A stretch of 64,000 bases of DNA from assembly GCA_021772975.1 (NCBI GenBank), contig JAJFKY010000024.1, forward strand, positions 1 through 64,000, read 5' to 3'. The notes below the pieces were generated by a model. It was not told the DNA's origin. It made no database searches and saw only the letters and a program-made list of their open reading frames with translations. Below are positions 45,819-57,903 of the stretch, one piece after another (the first letter of the stretch is position 1; each line of letters opens with the position of its first letter). The DNA comes from Gammaproteobacteria bacterium. GTDB taxonomy: Bacteria; Pseudomonadota; Gammaproteobacteria; Xanthomonadales; Wenzhouxiangellaceae. The position numbers and the translations under genes were made by a program.

Positions 45819-46901
45819 ATGGTTGCCATCCGGCGCCTGACAATCAGCAATGTTCGTAATCTCCAGCAGGTCGAATTAACGCCGGAACCTGGCATTAACA
45901 TCATCACCGGCCCGAATGGAGCCGGCAAAACCAGTCTGCTGGAAGCAATTTATATACTTGGCCGCGGCCGTTCCTTCCGCAGCCGCCGCAGCAATGACTG
46001 GATCACCCGTGGTGCGGATAAAGCCCGGGTTGTCGCTGAAATCAACCATTCCCAGCCAGCCGTTACCACCGCACAGAACACGGTGCTGGGCCTGGAGAGA
46101 GACCGTAAAACCTGGCTGGCCCGCATTAATGGGGAAACCGTTAACAGTTTTGCTCAGCTGTCACGCCAATTGCCGCTGGTGTTGTTTGAACCGAATGCAC
46201 ACGAATTAATCAATGGCGGTCCGGAGCAGCGGCGGACATTTCTGGATTGGGGAGTGTTTCACGTGGAACCAGATTATGTGCCACAGTGGCGGCGTTATTA
46301 CCGCGCGGTGCGTCAGAGAAATGCGGCGCTACGGGAAAAAGCCCCCGTCAGTCTGATTCACAGTCTGAGTCCGGCCATTGCCACTGCTGCTGCTGCGCTG
46401 GATCAAATGCGCCAGCTGTTCTTTCAGCGTCTTGAGGCGGTATACACCAGCCTGTATCAACAATTACAGCCCGATATACCACCAGCGGTGCTGTCCTATC
46501 AACGTGGCTGGCCAGACGAGCAGCCGCTGGAAGCGTTGCTGCACAGTGAGCTGAGCAAGGACATGGAAAATGGTTATACCCGCCACGGTTGTCACCGCGC
46601 TGACATTGTAATGCACCATCAGCAGCGCCAGCTGCGTGGCTGGTTATCCAGGGGCCAACAGAAACTGATGGCTTTACTGCTGCTGTTGGCGCAGCAGGAA
46701 ACCTGGAGCACTCACAACAACAAGCCACCTTTGATCATGCTGGACGATCTATACTCTGAACTGGATGTCAGCCATAGCCGGAGTGTACTGCAGCTACTGT
46801 CCGGGCTGTCCGCGCAGGTATGGATAACCGCCACCGACGACACGTTGATGCGGGAATATGATGCAGGCAGGTTTCACGTGGAACATGGCCAGCTGACCTG
46901 A
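45819..46901 (+). CDS. recF: DNA replication and repair protein RecF
   Basis: RecF loads RecA at gaps together with RecO and RecR. The 360-residue protein has Walker A GPNGAGKTSLLEAI, the ABC-type signature region WLSRGQQKLMALLLLLAQ and Walker B PLIMLDDLYSELD. It lies in the standard dnaA-dnaN-recF-gyrB order. Confidence 0.97.
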   Translation: MVAIRRLTISNVRNLQQVELTPEPGINIITGPNGAGKTSLLEAIYILGRGRSFRSRRSNDWITRGADKARVVAEINHSQPAVTTAQNTVLGLERDRKTWLARINGETVNSFAQLSRQLPLVLFEPNAHELINGGPEQRRTFLDWGVFHVEPDYVPQWRRYYRAVRQRNAALREKAPVSLIHSLSPAIATAAAALDQMRQLFFQRLEAVYTSLYQQLQPDIPPAVLSYQRGWPDEQPLEALLHSELSKDMENGYTRHGCHRADIVMHHQQRQLRGWLSRGQQKLMALLLLLAQQETWSTHNNKPPLIMLDDLYSELDVSHSRSVLQLLSGLSAQVWITATDDTLMREYDAGRFHVEHGQLT

Positions 46902-46979
46902 ATCACTGTCGCGGCCGTTATTGTGGCGAGCACTATCATCCAGCGGACAGGCTTTCGCTAACATAATGATTTATAATAG

Positions 46980-49407
<2,428 letters not shown>

Positions 49408-49409
<2 letters not shown>

Positions 49410-49442
49410 AAGATAATTAAATCAATAAGTTAAATATCTTTT
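49408..49442. terminator. Possible weak bidirectional terminator between gyrB and the convergent gene
   Basis: AAAAGATA (49408-49415) and TATCTTTT (49435-49442) form a perfect 8-bp A/T stem around a 19-base loop, ending in a T-run on either strand. The stem is all A/T apart from one G-C pair, so termination would be weak. It overlaps the 3' end of the minus-strand gene. Confidence 0.3.
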
Positions 49443-49891
49443 TCTGCCAACAGGTTAATCCCGTCCGCTAACGCCTCAACGCTGCGCACACTGCGCAGCG
49501 AAGTCTCGCCGACAGCCACCATGGTCAAGCCCAGTCGCTGTCCTGCACGCAGCAATTCCTTACGTGCGGCCAGCAACATGGTGTGATGCTGAGCGTAGCG
49601 CTGCACATAATATTCCAGTGATTCCTGCGCAGCCTGGAGCTTGCGTAACAGACCGGGCTGCCAATACCATGCCCCGGCCAGCACCACGTTGTATTCCTGC
49701 AGCAGCAACTGTTGCTGACGCTGTAGTTTCAATTCTTCATCAACACTATGCCGGCTGGGTTGCCAGACATTGGGCCGCTGGCATAACAGCACCACCCGCC
49801 AACCGGATAATGGCGCGAAGCAGGCATAAGAGGCAATCTCCAGTTTAGCGGGCATCAAATGCTGTTGTATCAACAGATGAGGGTGTTTCAT
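49430..49891 (-). CDS. Unknown protein translationally coupled to glyS
   Basis: The protein has 153 residues. Its ATG overlaps the glyS stop (ATGA, 49888-49891), so it is very probably cotranslated with glyS. I recognise no family. The N-terminal third contains IASYACFAPLSGWRVVLLCQ; the middle is helical and Gln/Leu-rich (LKLQRQQQLLLQEYN, LRKLQAAQESLEYYVQRYA), and the end is TSLRSVRSVEALADGINLL. There is no signal peptide, so it is likely cytoplasmic. Confidence 0.7.
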   Translation of the reverse strand: MKHPHLLIQQHLMPAKLEIASYACFAPLSGWRVVLLCQRPNVWQPSRHSVDEELKLQRQQQLLLQEYNVVLAGAWYWQPGLLRKLQAAQESLEYYVQRYAQHHTMLLAARKELLRAGQRLGLTMVAVGETSLRSVRSVEALADGINLLAEKDI

Positions 49892-51969
49892 ACGTCCAGT
49901 TCAGCGATATCGGCCACCTGGCAGCACAACGATTGCAGTTCGGCCAGCAGCGCCAGGCGGTTATTGCGGATGTCTTGTTGATCAACCATCACCATGACAT
50001 CTTCCAGAAACCGGTCGACAGGCTGTTGCAGAGTGGCCAGGGTAGCCAGTGCGGCGGGGTAGTCGCGCTGCTGCATGGCTTTTTCTACTGTACCTGAAAT
50101 GCTGCTAATTTCGTCGAAAAGCTGCTTTTCTTCGCTGATATCCAGGATATCAGCATTAATCGTAACACCCTCGGGAAGCGGGTTCTGGCGCAGTAAGTTG
50201 CTGGCTCGTTTGTTGGCGGCCGCCAGACTGGCGGCCTCCGGGCGTTCGCTGAATGCCTGCACTGCCGCAGCCCGTGCGGAAAAGTCCACCAGGTTGGTAA
50301 TGGCTTTGGCCGACACCGAACGGTAAACCTGTATATCCACCGGCAGATAACCGGACAGCCGATCATAGATAAACTGAATGACGTCCGCCTTGGTTGCCTC
50401 ACTGACCTGGATCTGGCTGGCCAGAACCTCCGCGCTGTGTGCTACCAACCAGTCCAGGGGTAATTCTAGGCGGCCTTCAATCAGTGTCCGTATCAGCCCC
50501 AATGCGGCGCGCCTCAGCGCGAAAGGATCCTTATTACCGGTCGGCTTTTTACCGGCTGCGAAAATACCCAGTAAACGGTCAGTGCGCTCGGCGATCGCCA
50601 GAATTTGTCCGGTCCGGCTGGCCGCGATTGGCTGTCCGGAGCCTATGGGCTGGTAATGCTCTTCAATGGCCGCGGCCACTGCTGGGTCTTCGTTGCTCTC
50701 CAGCGCATAATAGCGGCCCATAATGCCTTGCAGTTCCGGAAATTCACCGACCATGTCGGTCATCAGATCGCACAAAGACAAATCGGCTGCCTGCACTACA
50801 AGGGTTGGGTCGATGTCCAGGTGATCAGCAATTTTTGCAGCCAAAAGCTGTGTTCGTCGCGTTTTATCGGCTAACGTACCAAGGTCCTGTTGAAAAGCCA
50901 CTGATTCAAGACGCTCAGCAAAAGCGGCCAGGAGGTGTTTTCGATCCTGATCCCAGAAAAACTTGGCGTCAGCCAGCCGAGGCCTGATAACCCGTTCAAA
51001 ACCGGCTTTGACCTGGGCTGGATCAGTGCTGTCCAGATTCGCCACGGCAATAAAATGATGATCCAGCCTGGTGTGCTCGGCATCGCTGTACAGCGGGAAA
51101 AACTTCTGATGGATTTTCATGCTCAGCGTCAGGGCTTCGGCGGGCACGTCTAAAAAGCTCTCATCGAAAGAGCACAATACCGCCACCGGCCACTCAACCA
51201 GATTGGCTACTTCGGCACACAACTCTGGTTGCGTCGGAGCATATCGCCCGGCCTGTTTTGCCAGATCCTGAACCTGATCGATGATGCGCTGCTGGCGGCT
51301 GCTGAAATCGGCGATGACGGAGGCGTTTTTCAATTGCTCCTGATAGTCATCAGCATCGCGCAATAAAACCTCACCGGCAGCCTGCACCCGATGCCCCCGG
51401 GTGCGGTCCGCGGCCTGCAGATCAAACACCGACAGCGGCAGTACGCTGCTGCCATGCATAGCCACCAGCCAGTGTACGGGCCGTAAAAACCGTTGCGAGC
51501 CGGCGCCCCAGCGCATGGTTTTGGGCATCGGAAGCTTATTCAGAATATCGCCCAACTGCATCTGCAGCACGCTTGCCAGTGCTTCGCCCGGCTGCTGCAG
51601 AATATAAAACAACCATTCGCCCTGATCGGTCTTGAAGCGTTGCAGATCCGCGATATCAGCCTTGACCGAACGGGCGAAGCCCAGTGCGGCAGGGGTGGGC
51701 CGGCCTTCGGAATCAAACGCCACGTTAACCGCTGGACCACGTTTTTCGATATGTTGCTCGGCCTGTTGAGCGGCCACAGCGGTGAAATGCACGGCGATGC
51801 GTCGAGGCGTAAAAAAAATCTGGCGCTGATAATCATCAGCCAGCAGACCGGCCTGTGACAAACAGCTTTCAAGCCCCGCGGCAAACGCTTCGGCCATTCT
51901 CGGCAGAGGTCCGGCTGGCAATTCTTCGCAACCGATTTCAAGCAACAGCGGAGCGACAAGATTCGTCAT
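49888..51969 (-). CDS. glyS: Glycyl-tRNA synthetase beta subunit
   Basis: The 693-residue protein is the beta subunit of the bacterial alpha2beta2 glycyl-tRNA synthetase, needed for tRNA binding. It begins with [19 protein letters not shown], has [30 protein letters not shown]-type sequence and [21 protein letters not shown], and ends in a DALR-type helical domain. Its start overlaps the glyQ stop by 4 bases. Confidence 0.97.
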   Translation of the reverse strand: MTNLVAPLLLEIGCEELPAGPLPRMAEAFAAGLESCLSQAGLLADDYQRQIFFTPRRIAVHFTAVAAQQAEQHIEKRGPAVNVAFDSEGRPTPAALGFARSVKADIADLQRFKTDQGEWLFYILQQPGEALASVLQMQLGDILNKLPMPKTMRWGAGSQRFLRPVHWLVAMHGSSVLPLSVFDLQAADRTRGHRVQAAGEVLLRDADDYQEQLKNASVIADFSSRQQRIIDQVQDLAKQAGRYAPTQPELCAEVANLVEWPVAVLCSFDESFLDVPAEALTLSMKIHQKFFPLYSDAEHTRLDHHFIAVANLDSTDPAQVKAGFERVIRPRLADAKFFWDQDRKHLLAAFAERLESVAFQQDLGTLADKTRRTQLLAAKIADHLDIDPTLVVQAADLSLCDLMTDMVGEFPELQGIMGRYYALESNEDPAVAAAIEEHYQPIGSGQPIAASRTGQILAIAERTDRLLGIFAAGKKPTGNKDPFALRRAALGLIRTLIEGRLELPLDWLVAHSAEVLASQIQVSEATKADVIQFIYDRLSGYLPVDIQVYRSVSAKAITNLVDFSARAAAVQAFSERPEAASLAAANKRASNLLRQNPLPEGVTINADILDISEEKQLFDEISSISGTVEKAMQQRDYPAALATLATLQQPVDRFLEDVMVMVDQQDIRNNRLALLAELQSLCCQVADIAELDV

Positions 51970-52874
51970 GCCGCGACCTCCTGTTTCGATGCTGCCGATA
52001 ACTCAGGAAACCCCAGGGCTTCCCGGCTCTGATAATAGGCTTCGGCCACCGCGCGGGCCAGGGTCCGCACCCGCAGAATAAAGCGCTGCCGCTCGGTCAC
52101 GGAAATGGCGTGCCGTGCATCCAGCATATTGAAATTATGTGAAGCCAACAAAACCTGCTCATAGGCGGGCAGTGGCAATTGGGCTTCGATCAGCTGCTGG
52201 CAGGTACGTTCGCATTCATCAAAAGCCGCGAACAACGCCTCGGTATTGGCCAGCTCAAAGTTATAACGGGATTGTTCCACCTCATTTTGATGAAACACAT
52301 CACCATAGGTGACGGTGCGCCGCGGGGTTTCCGTCCACACCAGATCGTAGACGCTGTCAACGCCCTGCAGATACATCGCCAGGCGCTCCAGACCGTAGGT
52401 GATCTCGCCCATTACCGGTTTGCACTCCAGCCCGCCGGCCTGTTGGAAATAGGTGAACTGGGTGACTTCCATCCCATTCAGCCACACTTCCCAGCCCAGT
52501 CCCCAGGCCCCCAGCGTAGGGGACTCCCAGTTATCTTCCACAAAACGGATATCGTGAACTTTCGGATCAATGCCGACCGCTGCCAGGGATTGCAGGTACA
52601 GCTCCTGAATATTTACCGGCGAGGGCTTGATCACGACCTGAAACTGATAATAGTGCTGCAGCCGGTTGGGGTTCTCGCCATAGCGGCCATCAGTGGGTCG
52701 GCGACAGGGCTGTACATAGGCCGCGGCCCAGGGTTCCGGGCCGATGGAACGTAGAAAAGTGGCCGGGTGAAAAGTCCCTGCACCAACCGGTAAATCCAGC
52801 GGTTGTACCAGCACGCAGCCTTGTTCACTCCAGAATGCCTGCAAGCGCTGAATAAATTGTTGAAAGTTAAGCAC
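51966..52874 (-). CDS. glyQ: Glycyl-tRNA synthetase alpha subunit
   Basis: The 302-residue protein is the catalytic class II subunit, with [51 protein letters not shown] and [13 protein letters not shown]. It is the first gene of the glyQ-glyS-unknown unit and is divergent from the secreted carboxypeptidase gene. Confidence 0.98.
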   Translation of the reverse strand: MLNFQQFIQRLQAFWSEQGCVLVQPLDLPVGAGTFHPATFLRSIGPEPWAAAYVQPCRRPTDGRYGENPNRLQHYYQFQVVIKPSPVNIQELYLQSLAAVGIDPKVHDIRFVEDNWESPTLGAWGLGWEVWLNGMEVTQFTYFQQAGGLECKPVMGEITYGLERLAMYLQGVDSVYDLVWTETPRRTVTYGDVFHQNEVEQSRYNFELANTEALFAAFDECERTCQQLIEAQLPLPAYEQVLLASHNFNMLDARHAISVTERQRFILRVRTLARAVAEAYYQSREALGFPELSAASKQEVAA

Positions 52875-52987
52875 TGTGTCCGTTTACCCGATTTAACCAA
52901 AGATGCGTTAGTATAACGACGCTGATTGTCATGGTCTGCTGTAAAACAGCATTAAAATCAGCCCGCAACACCACAAATCTAACCAGC

Positions 52988-54673
52988 ATGAGACGAATTT
53001 ACCTATTAAGCCTGATCGCCATGTTGTCATTGTGCCCGGCAATGACGGCCGTTGCTCAGTTACCCGCTGGCAGTGTAGTGGATGTCTGGTTCAGCAATCC
53101 TGAACAGGTCAGGCTTGTTCGTGAACAACTGGATGTGTGGGGGCTGGATCGCGGCAAAGGCAGTTTTGTGGTTTATCTTCCCGACGGTGATACCCGCCTG
53201 CTGGAGGTCGCCGGCCTGCGCTGGGAAGTCAACCCGCAACGTACCCGTCAGATTTTGTTGAACAGCCAGTCAACCCGTGGTGACAGCGGGATTCCAGGTT
53301 TTGCCTGTTATCGCACGGTCGAGGAAACCTTCGCTGATCTGTCCCAACTGGCCGCTGATAACCCTGATCTGGCGGAATGGATCGATATCGGCGATAGCTG
53401 GCAGCTGATCAATAACGGCGCCGGCTTTGACGTCAATGTGATCGTGATCAGCAACCGGAACTCGGCATTTCCGAAAAGCCGCCTGATGATCATGGCTGCC
53501 ATGCATGCGCGCGAATACACCACCGCCGAGCTGGTGACCCGCTTTGCTGAAATGCTGATCAATCAATACGGGCTGGACGCGGATATCACCTGGTTGCTGG
53601 ACCACAATGAAATCCATATTGTCCCGCAGGTTAACCCCGATGGGCGCGATATCGCCGAGCAACCCCCGACCCGTTTTAAGCGCAAAAACGATAACGAGCT
53701 GTTTTGTCCGCAGGGCGGGCTGGAAGCACGCGGCGTGGATCTGAATCGTAACAATGTCGTGCTGTTTGGTGGCAGTGGTTCCAGTGGTTCCAGCTGCAAT
53801 GATACCTTTCGTGGTCCCAGTGGGGCTTCCGAGCCGGAAACGCTTAACATTCAGAATTATCTGGACAGCATTTTCCCCGATGCCCGTCCGGGTATGAGTG
53901 ATGATCTGACCACCCCGGCGCCGTCGGATACGCCGGGGATGTTCATTTCGGTACACAGCTTCAGCGAACTGATTCTGTTTCCCTGGGAAGGCGTCAGCAA
54001 TAATTCCGGTAATCATGCCGGATTGCGCGGACTGGCCCGTAAACTGGCGTTTTTCAACGGCTATACCGCCTGCCAGGATTGTCTGGGTACGGCTGCCGGC
54101 ACCACCCCCGATTATGCTTATGGCGAACTGGGTCTGGCTGCTCTGACCTATGAGCTGGGCACCGATTTTGATCAGGACTGCGCCACCTTTGAAAATCAGA
54201 TTCTTCCGGATAATCTACAGTCATTGCTGTTTGCGGCCAAATCCACGCGCCGGCCTTATCAGACACCGAATGGCCCGGAAGTCACTGACATAAGCGGCGT
54301 GACGATGCCCATCAACACCGGCAGTCCCTTTACGATTACCGCCCAGGCCAGTGATCTGCGCCGCCAGATCAACCAGCCTGGTGATGGCGAACCGGCTGAA
54401 GCGGTGCATAATGTCACCGCAGCGTTATACTCCATTGATCTACCGCCATTTGCCGGCGGGACCACGTTTGCCATGATGGCGGCGGATGGCAGTTTTGACA
54501 GCATGACCGAAATGCTGACCGCCCAGGTCGATACCGTGGGTCTGAATGAAGGCCTGCATACCTTGTTTATCACCGCGACCGACAGCAGTGGGCAGACGGG
54601 TGTACCCAGTGCGGTATTTTTTACCCTAATCAACGCAGAAGAGTTTTTCATCGATGGATTTGAAGCACAGTAA
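52988..54673 (+). CDS. Secreted M14 zinc carboxypeptidase with C-terminal FE tail
   Basis: The protein has 561 residues from the ATG at 52988; a longer frame from 52931 lacks a signal at its start. A signal peptide (LLSLIAMLSLCPA, cleavage likely after AVA) sends it out of the cytoplasm. The M14 zinc ligands are H173 and E176 in MHAREY and H323 in SVHSFSE; E389 in LTYELG is the catalytic Glu, and GVDLNRN carries the substrate Arg. After the peptidase domain comes a beta-sandwich region and a last stretch EEFFIDGFEAQ, like the C-terminal tails of many exported proteins in Lysobacterales. It overlaps the next gene by 20 bases. Confidence 0.9.
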   Translation: MRRIYLLSLIAMLSLCPAMTAVAQLPAGSVVDVWFSNPEQVRLVREQLDVWGLDRGKGSFVVYLPDGDTRLLEVAGLRWEVNPQRTRQILLNSQSTRGDSGIPGFACYRTVEETFADLSQLAADNPDLAEWIDIGDSWQLINNGAGFDVNVIVISNRNSAFPKSRLMIMAAMHAREYTTAELVTRFAEMLINQYGLDADITWLLDHNEIHIVPQVNPDGRDIAEQPPTRFKRKNDNELFCPQGGLEARGVDLNRNNVVLFGGSGSSGSSCNDTFRGPSGASEPETLNIQNYLDSIFPDARPGMSDDLTTPAPSDTPGMFISVHSFSELILFPWEGVSNNSGNHAGLRGLARKLAFFNGYTACQDCLGTAAGTTPDYAYGELGLAALTYELGTDFDQDCATFENQILPDNLQSLLFAAKSTRRPYQTPNGPEVTDISGVTMPINTGSPFTITAQASDLRRQINQPGDGEPAEAVHNVTAALYSIDLPPFAGGTTFAMMAADGSFDSMTEMLTAQVDTVGLNEGLHTLFITATDSSGQTGVPSAVFFTLINAEEFFIDGFEAQ

Positions 54674-56021
54674 TCTCATTTGGGCGCTCTCAGCGCTGGC
54701 CATCAGCGCTGGCGCCTGGGCCTGCTTTACACCGGATCGCGCCGCGCAGCTGGCCTTGACGCATCCTGATCCGGAGTTTGTGAACATGGCCATGCATGCG
54801 CATGACTCGAACCCCATACCGTACTTTGGGCCGAGTGGAGAAACGCCCTGCGTGGATGGCTTTGCGGACATTTTCCCATGCAGCAACGTCAGTTTGCTGG
54901 CTCATCTGCCATTGCCGGAAATCGGTGGCAGCGGTTCATCCGGCAGTGACAGCTGGGGTTGGGAAGATCCGCAGACCGGGATCGAATATGCCATTGTCGG
55001 GCGGTCCAACGGTGTGGCGTTTGTCTCCCTGGAAGATCCGCTCAATCCGGTTTATCTGGGCAGTCTGAATCGCCGCGCCGGTGTTTCCAACTCGGTCTGG
55101 GCGGATATCAAGGTGTATCAGGATCATGCCTTTATGGTGGCCGATAACGCCGGACCATACGGCATGGAAGTGTTTGACCTGACCGCGCTGCGTGAGGTGG
55201 TCAATCCGCCTGTTACGTTTACCGCCATCGCCAACTACACGGGTTTTCAAGAAGCCCACAATATTGCCATCAATGAAGACAGCGGTTTTGCCTTTGCCAT
55301 CGGTGGGGAGACATGCAACGGCGGTCTGCACATGGTCAAGTTGTTTGATGAAATGGACCAATTGCTACTATCGTTTGAAGGTTGTTTTTCCAGCGACGGC
55401 TATACCCATGATGTGCAATGCGTAACCTATCGCGGCCCGGATGCGGACTATCAGGACAGTGAAATCTGCGTGGCCAGCAATGAAGACACCGTCACGGTGG
55501 TCAATGTCAGCGATAAAGCCAATCCCACTCAGTTGGCCCGGGTGGGTTATGTGGGAGAAGGTTACACCCATCAAGGCTGGCTTACAGGCGATCAAAAATA
55601 TTTCGTGGTGGACGATGAGCTGGATGAAAGCCAGTTCGGACACAACACCCGCACCTATGTCTGGGATATGAGTGATCTGGATAATCCGGTACTGAACGGT
55701 TTTACCGAAGCCAGCGGCTCGTCCATCGATCATAACCAATATACCCTGGGCAACTTCACCTATCAGGCTAACTACCGCCGTGGTCTGCGTATCCTGCGTT
55801 TAAGCAATCCGGATAATGCCGAGCTGGAAGAAGTCGCCTTTTTCGATACTTTTCCGGCCGGCGACGGCAATGGTTTCAGCGGTGCCTGGAATGTTTATCC
55901 ATTTTTCCGCAGTGGTGCGGTATTGATCAGTGATGCCAATCGCGGGTTCTTTCTGGTCAAGCCAACCCCGGAAGTGGTGGCGGAAATTTTCACGGCGTCG
56001 TTTGAAACGACCGGTCCCTGA
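54654..56021 (+). CDS. Secreted choice-of-anchor-B-like beta-propeller protein
   Basis: The 455-residue protein has a signal peptide (LIWALSALAISAGAWA, residues about 8-23). It resembles choice-of-anchor B proteins, in which LVIVP-like repeats form a propeller: YAIVGRSNGVAFVSLEDP, IKVYQDHAFMVADNAG, AHNIAINEDSGFAFAIGG, VASNEDTVTVVNVSDKANP and GLRILRLSNPDNAEL. Family members have different C-terminal sorting signals; here the end is VAEIFTASFETTGP, close to the tail of the preceding carboxypeptidase. Function unknown. The start lies inside the end of the peptidase gene, so the two are coexpressed. Confidence 0.87.
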   Translation: MDLKHSNLIWALSALAISAGAWACFTPDRAAQLALTHPDPEFVNMAMHAHDSNPIPYFGPSGETPCVDGFADIFPCSNVSLLAHLPLPEIGGSGSSGSDSWGWEDPQTGIEYAIVGRSNGVAFVSLEDPLNPVYLGSLNRRAGVSNSVWADIKVYQDHAFMVADNAGPYGMEVFDLTALREVVNPPVTFTAIANYTGFQEAHNIAINEDSGFAFAIGGETCNGGLHMVKLFDEMDQLLLSFEGCFSSDGYTHDVQCVTYRGPDADYQDSEICVASNEDTVTVVNVSDKANPTQLARVGYVGEGYTHQGWLTGDQKYFVVDDELDESQFGHNTRTYVWDMSDLDNPVLNGFTEASGSSIDHNQYTLGNFTYQANYRRGLRILRLSNPDNAELEEVAFFDTFPAGDGNGFSGAWNVYPFFRSGAVLISDANRGFFLVKPTPEVVAEIFTASFETTGP

Positions 56022-56025
56022 GCAG

Positions 56026-56097
56026 GTCGCCCCCAAGGGGGCTCCTACAAGTATATCTCTGCTGTAGGAGCCCCCTTGGGGGCGACTTGGGGGCGAC
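56026..56097. repeat. REP-type inverted pair (REPIN-like) with GTAGGAGC core
   Basis: Two 24-base arms, 56026-56049 and 56063-56086, are exact reverse complements separated by 13 bases. Each arm is also itself nearly palindromic around CCCCCAAGGGGG. The TGTAGGAGC...GCGAC ends resemble REP sequences of pseudomonads and xanthomonads. An 11-base copy TTGGGGGCGAC is repeated at 56087-56097. It lies 4 bases after a gene and between convergent genes, the usual position. A RAYT transposase is not in the window. Confidence 0.85.
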
Positions 56098-56106
56098 CAC
56101 CCGGTC

Positions 56107-56553
56107 CTAAATTTTAACCACCGGTTCCACCAATAACACCACCCCATCCACCGACACCACCTTGACCTTGTCACCGGCCGGCAGATCCGGACCGTTGATC
56201 TTCCAGGTCGAATCATCCACCTTGATCTTGCCGATACCATTGACGACCGGTTCCTCCAGGGTAAACACCCGGTCGATATAATAATGCCCGCGCCGGTTCA
56301 GCGATGGCTGGTCGGAGATTCCCGGCTTGGTCAGTTTCCAGCGGCGGCTGGCCAGGGTGGCCAGCACACTCAACACCGCAAACAGAATCAGTTGCCACTC
56401 AGCACCCATCCCGGGTACGATCAGGGTCAGTAAGCCAGTGATGGCGGCGGCTATGGCCAGCCATAAAAAGAACGCCGTAGGGGCCAGCATTTCGATAATC
56501 AGCAACACGCCGGCAACAATCCACCAATGCCAGAACACCAGATGATCAAACAT
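56107..56553 (-). CDS. NfeD-family membrane protein
   Basis: The 148-residue protein has three to four N-terminal spans (WWIVAGVLLIIEML, FFLWLAIAAAITGLL, LILFAVLSVLATLA) and a soluble OB-fold domain (about 85-148, e.g. GIGKIKVDDSTWKINGPDLPAGDKV). NfeD proteins pair with stomatin/prohibitin-type SPFH proteins. The partner gene ends 2 bases upstream. A ribosome site GGAG lies 6 bases from the ATG. Confidence 0.92.
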   Translation of the reverse strand: MFDHLVFWHWWIVAGVLLIIEMLAPTAFFLWLAIAAAITGLLTLIVPGMGAEWQLILFAVLSVLATLASRRWKLTKPGISDQPSLNRRGHYYIDRVFTLEEPVVNGIGKIKVDDSTWKINGPDLPAGDKVKVVSVDGVVLLVEPVVKI

Positions 56554-56555
56554 AG

Positions 56556-57662
56556 TTATCTCCAGATCTGTTCTTCAGGCTGTTGCGGCATCGAGAAAGT
56601 CATGCTGGCTTCCTCATGTGCCGACGGCTGTCCGGCACTGGACTGTCTTGAGACGGAAGCCTCTGACTGTGCCCTGGATGGCTTCTCCACCTGCTTGGCG
56701 GGTTTGGAACCGCCGGTGTTACCCGGTGGCTTACCGCTGGGATCGCGTACCGATTGCGCCAATTCAACAATGCCGGCCAGGCTGCCGAGGATACCGGTGG
56801 TCTCCATTGGCAACAGCAGGGTTTTCTGCTGATCGGAAAAGGCAAAAGCTTTCAGTGCCTCAACGTATTTCTGCGCGACAAAATAATTGATGGCCTGCAC
56901 ATCACCTTCGGCAATCGCCACCGAGACCATGCGGGTGGCATTGGCTTCAGCTTCAGCCATGCGTTCTCTGGCCTCGGCGTCACGGAAAGCGGCCTCCTTG
57001 CGGCCTTCGGCGTCCAGCACCACGGCCTGTTTATCACCTTCCGCACGCAGAATTTCGGCCTGACGCAAACCTTCGGCTTCCAGGATCGCGGCGCGTTTAT
57101 CACGTTCGGCCTTCATCTGGCGGGCCATCGAACGCACCAGATCGGCCGGTGGGCTGATGTCCTTGATTTCGATGCGGGTGACTTTCAGACCCCACGGGGT
57201 GGTCGCCTCATCCACCACGGTCAACAACCGCGCATTGATTTCATCGCGCTTGGATAACGACGCATCCAGGTCCATGGCGCCCAGCACGGTACGCACATTG
57301 GTCATGGTCAGATTCAAAATGGCATGCTCCAGCTGGGCCACTTCGTAGGCCGCCTTGGCGGCATCCAGCACCTGGTAAAACACCACGCCATCCACGGTGA
57401 CGACCGCATTGTCCTTGGAAATCACCTCCTGGGAGGGCACGTCCAGCACCTGTTCCATCATGTTGACCTTATGGCCGATGCGATCCACAAACGGAATCAG
57501 CAGATGAAAACCCGGTGAAAAGGTGCGTAGATAGCGCCCGAAGCGCTCCACCGTATATTCGTAACCCTGGGTGACAACCGTCACCGAGCGATACACGATC
57601 ACCAGCGCGACCAGCACCAGCACCACCGATAAAACGCCAAACAGTTGGATGAATTCGGCCAT
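56556..57662 (-). CDS. SPFH/stomatin-like membrane protein (QmcA/paraslipin type)
   Basis: The protein has 368 residues from the ATG at 57660-57662; a start at 57737 would add 25 residues ahead of the membrane anchor. It has one N-terminal span ([17 protein letters not shown]), the SPFH domain with [19 protein letters not shown] and [18 protein letters not shown], and a long Ala/Glu coiled coil (about 185-260). The C-terminal tail is low-complexity and Ser/Pro-rich. Such proteins oligomerise in membrane microdomains and are linked to quality control of membrane proteins. It forms a two-gene unit with the NfeD-like gene. Confidence 0.93.
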   Translation of the reverse strand: MAEFIQLFGVLSVVLVLVALVIVYRSVTVVTQGYEYTVERFGRYLRTFSPGFHLLIPFVDRIGHKVNMMEQVLDVPSQEVISKDNAVVTVDGVVFYQVLDAAKAAYEVAQLEHAILNLTMTNVRTVLGAMDLDASLSKRDEINARLLTVVDEATTPWGLKVTRIEIKDISPPADLVRSMARQMKAERDKRAAILEAEGLRQAEILRAEGDKQAVVLDAEGRKEAAFRDAEARERMAEAEANATRMVSVAIAEGDVQAINYFVAQKYVEALKAFAFSDQQKTLLLPMETTGILGSLAGIVELAQSVRDPSGKPPGNTGGSKPAKQVEKPSRAQSEASVSRQSSAGQPSAHEEASMTFSMPQQPEEQIWR

Positions 57663-57903
57663 GATAAGCAACCCCGAGAGCAGCCAGTAAGGGCATCTAA
57701 TATACAACGCGGGCCACCAGCAGAGCGAATGCCGCAAGTCATGTCTCGCTGGAACGGTAACAGCGGGCCGGGCGGCATAACTTCTGACACTGTCGCGCAG
57801 CGTATAATGGCATCAGAATTATTAGATATCGCCAGCCATGGCGCATAATCAGCCACCATCATCAGGCAGATTCGATCTGTGAACCGGCACGAGGAACCAC
57901 ACA

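Noticed and set aside
53270-54016. Minus-strand frame of 248 codons opposite the carboxypeptidase gene
   Set aside because: Antisense to the zinc-site region of the M14 domain, whose motifs are intact.
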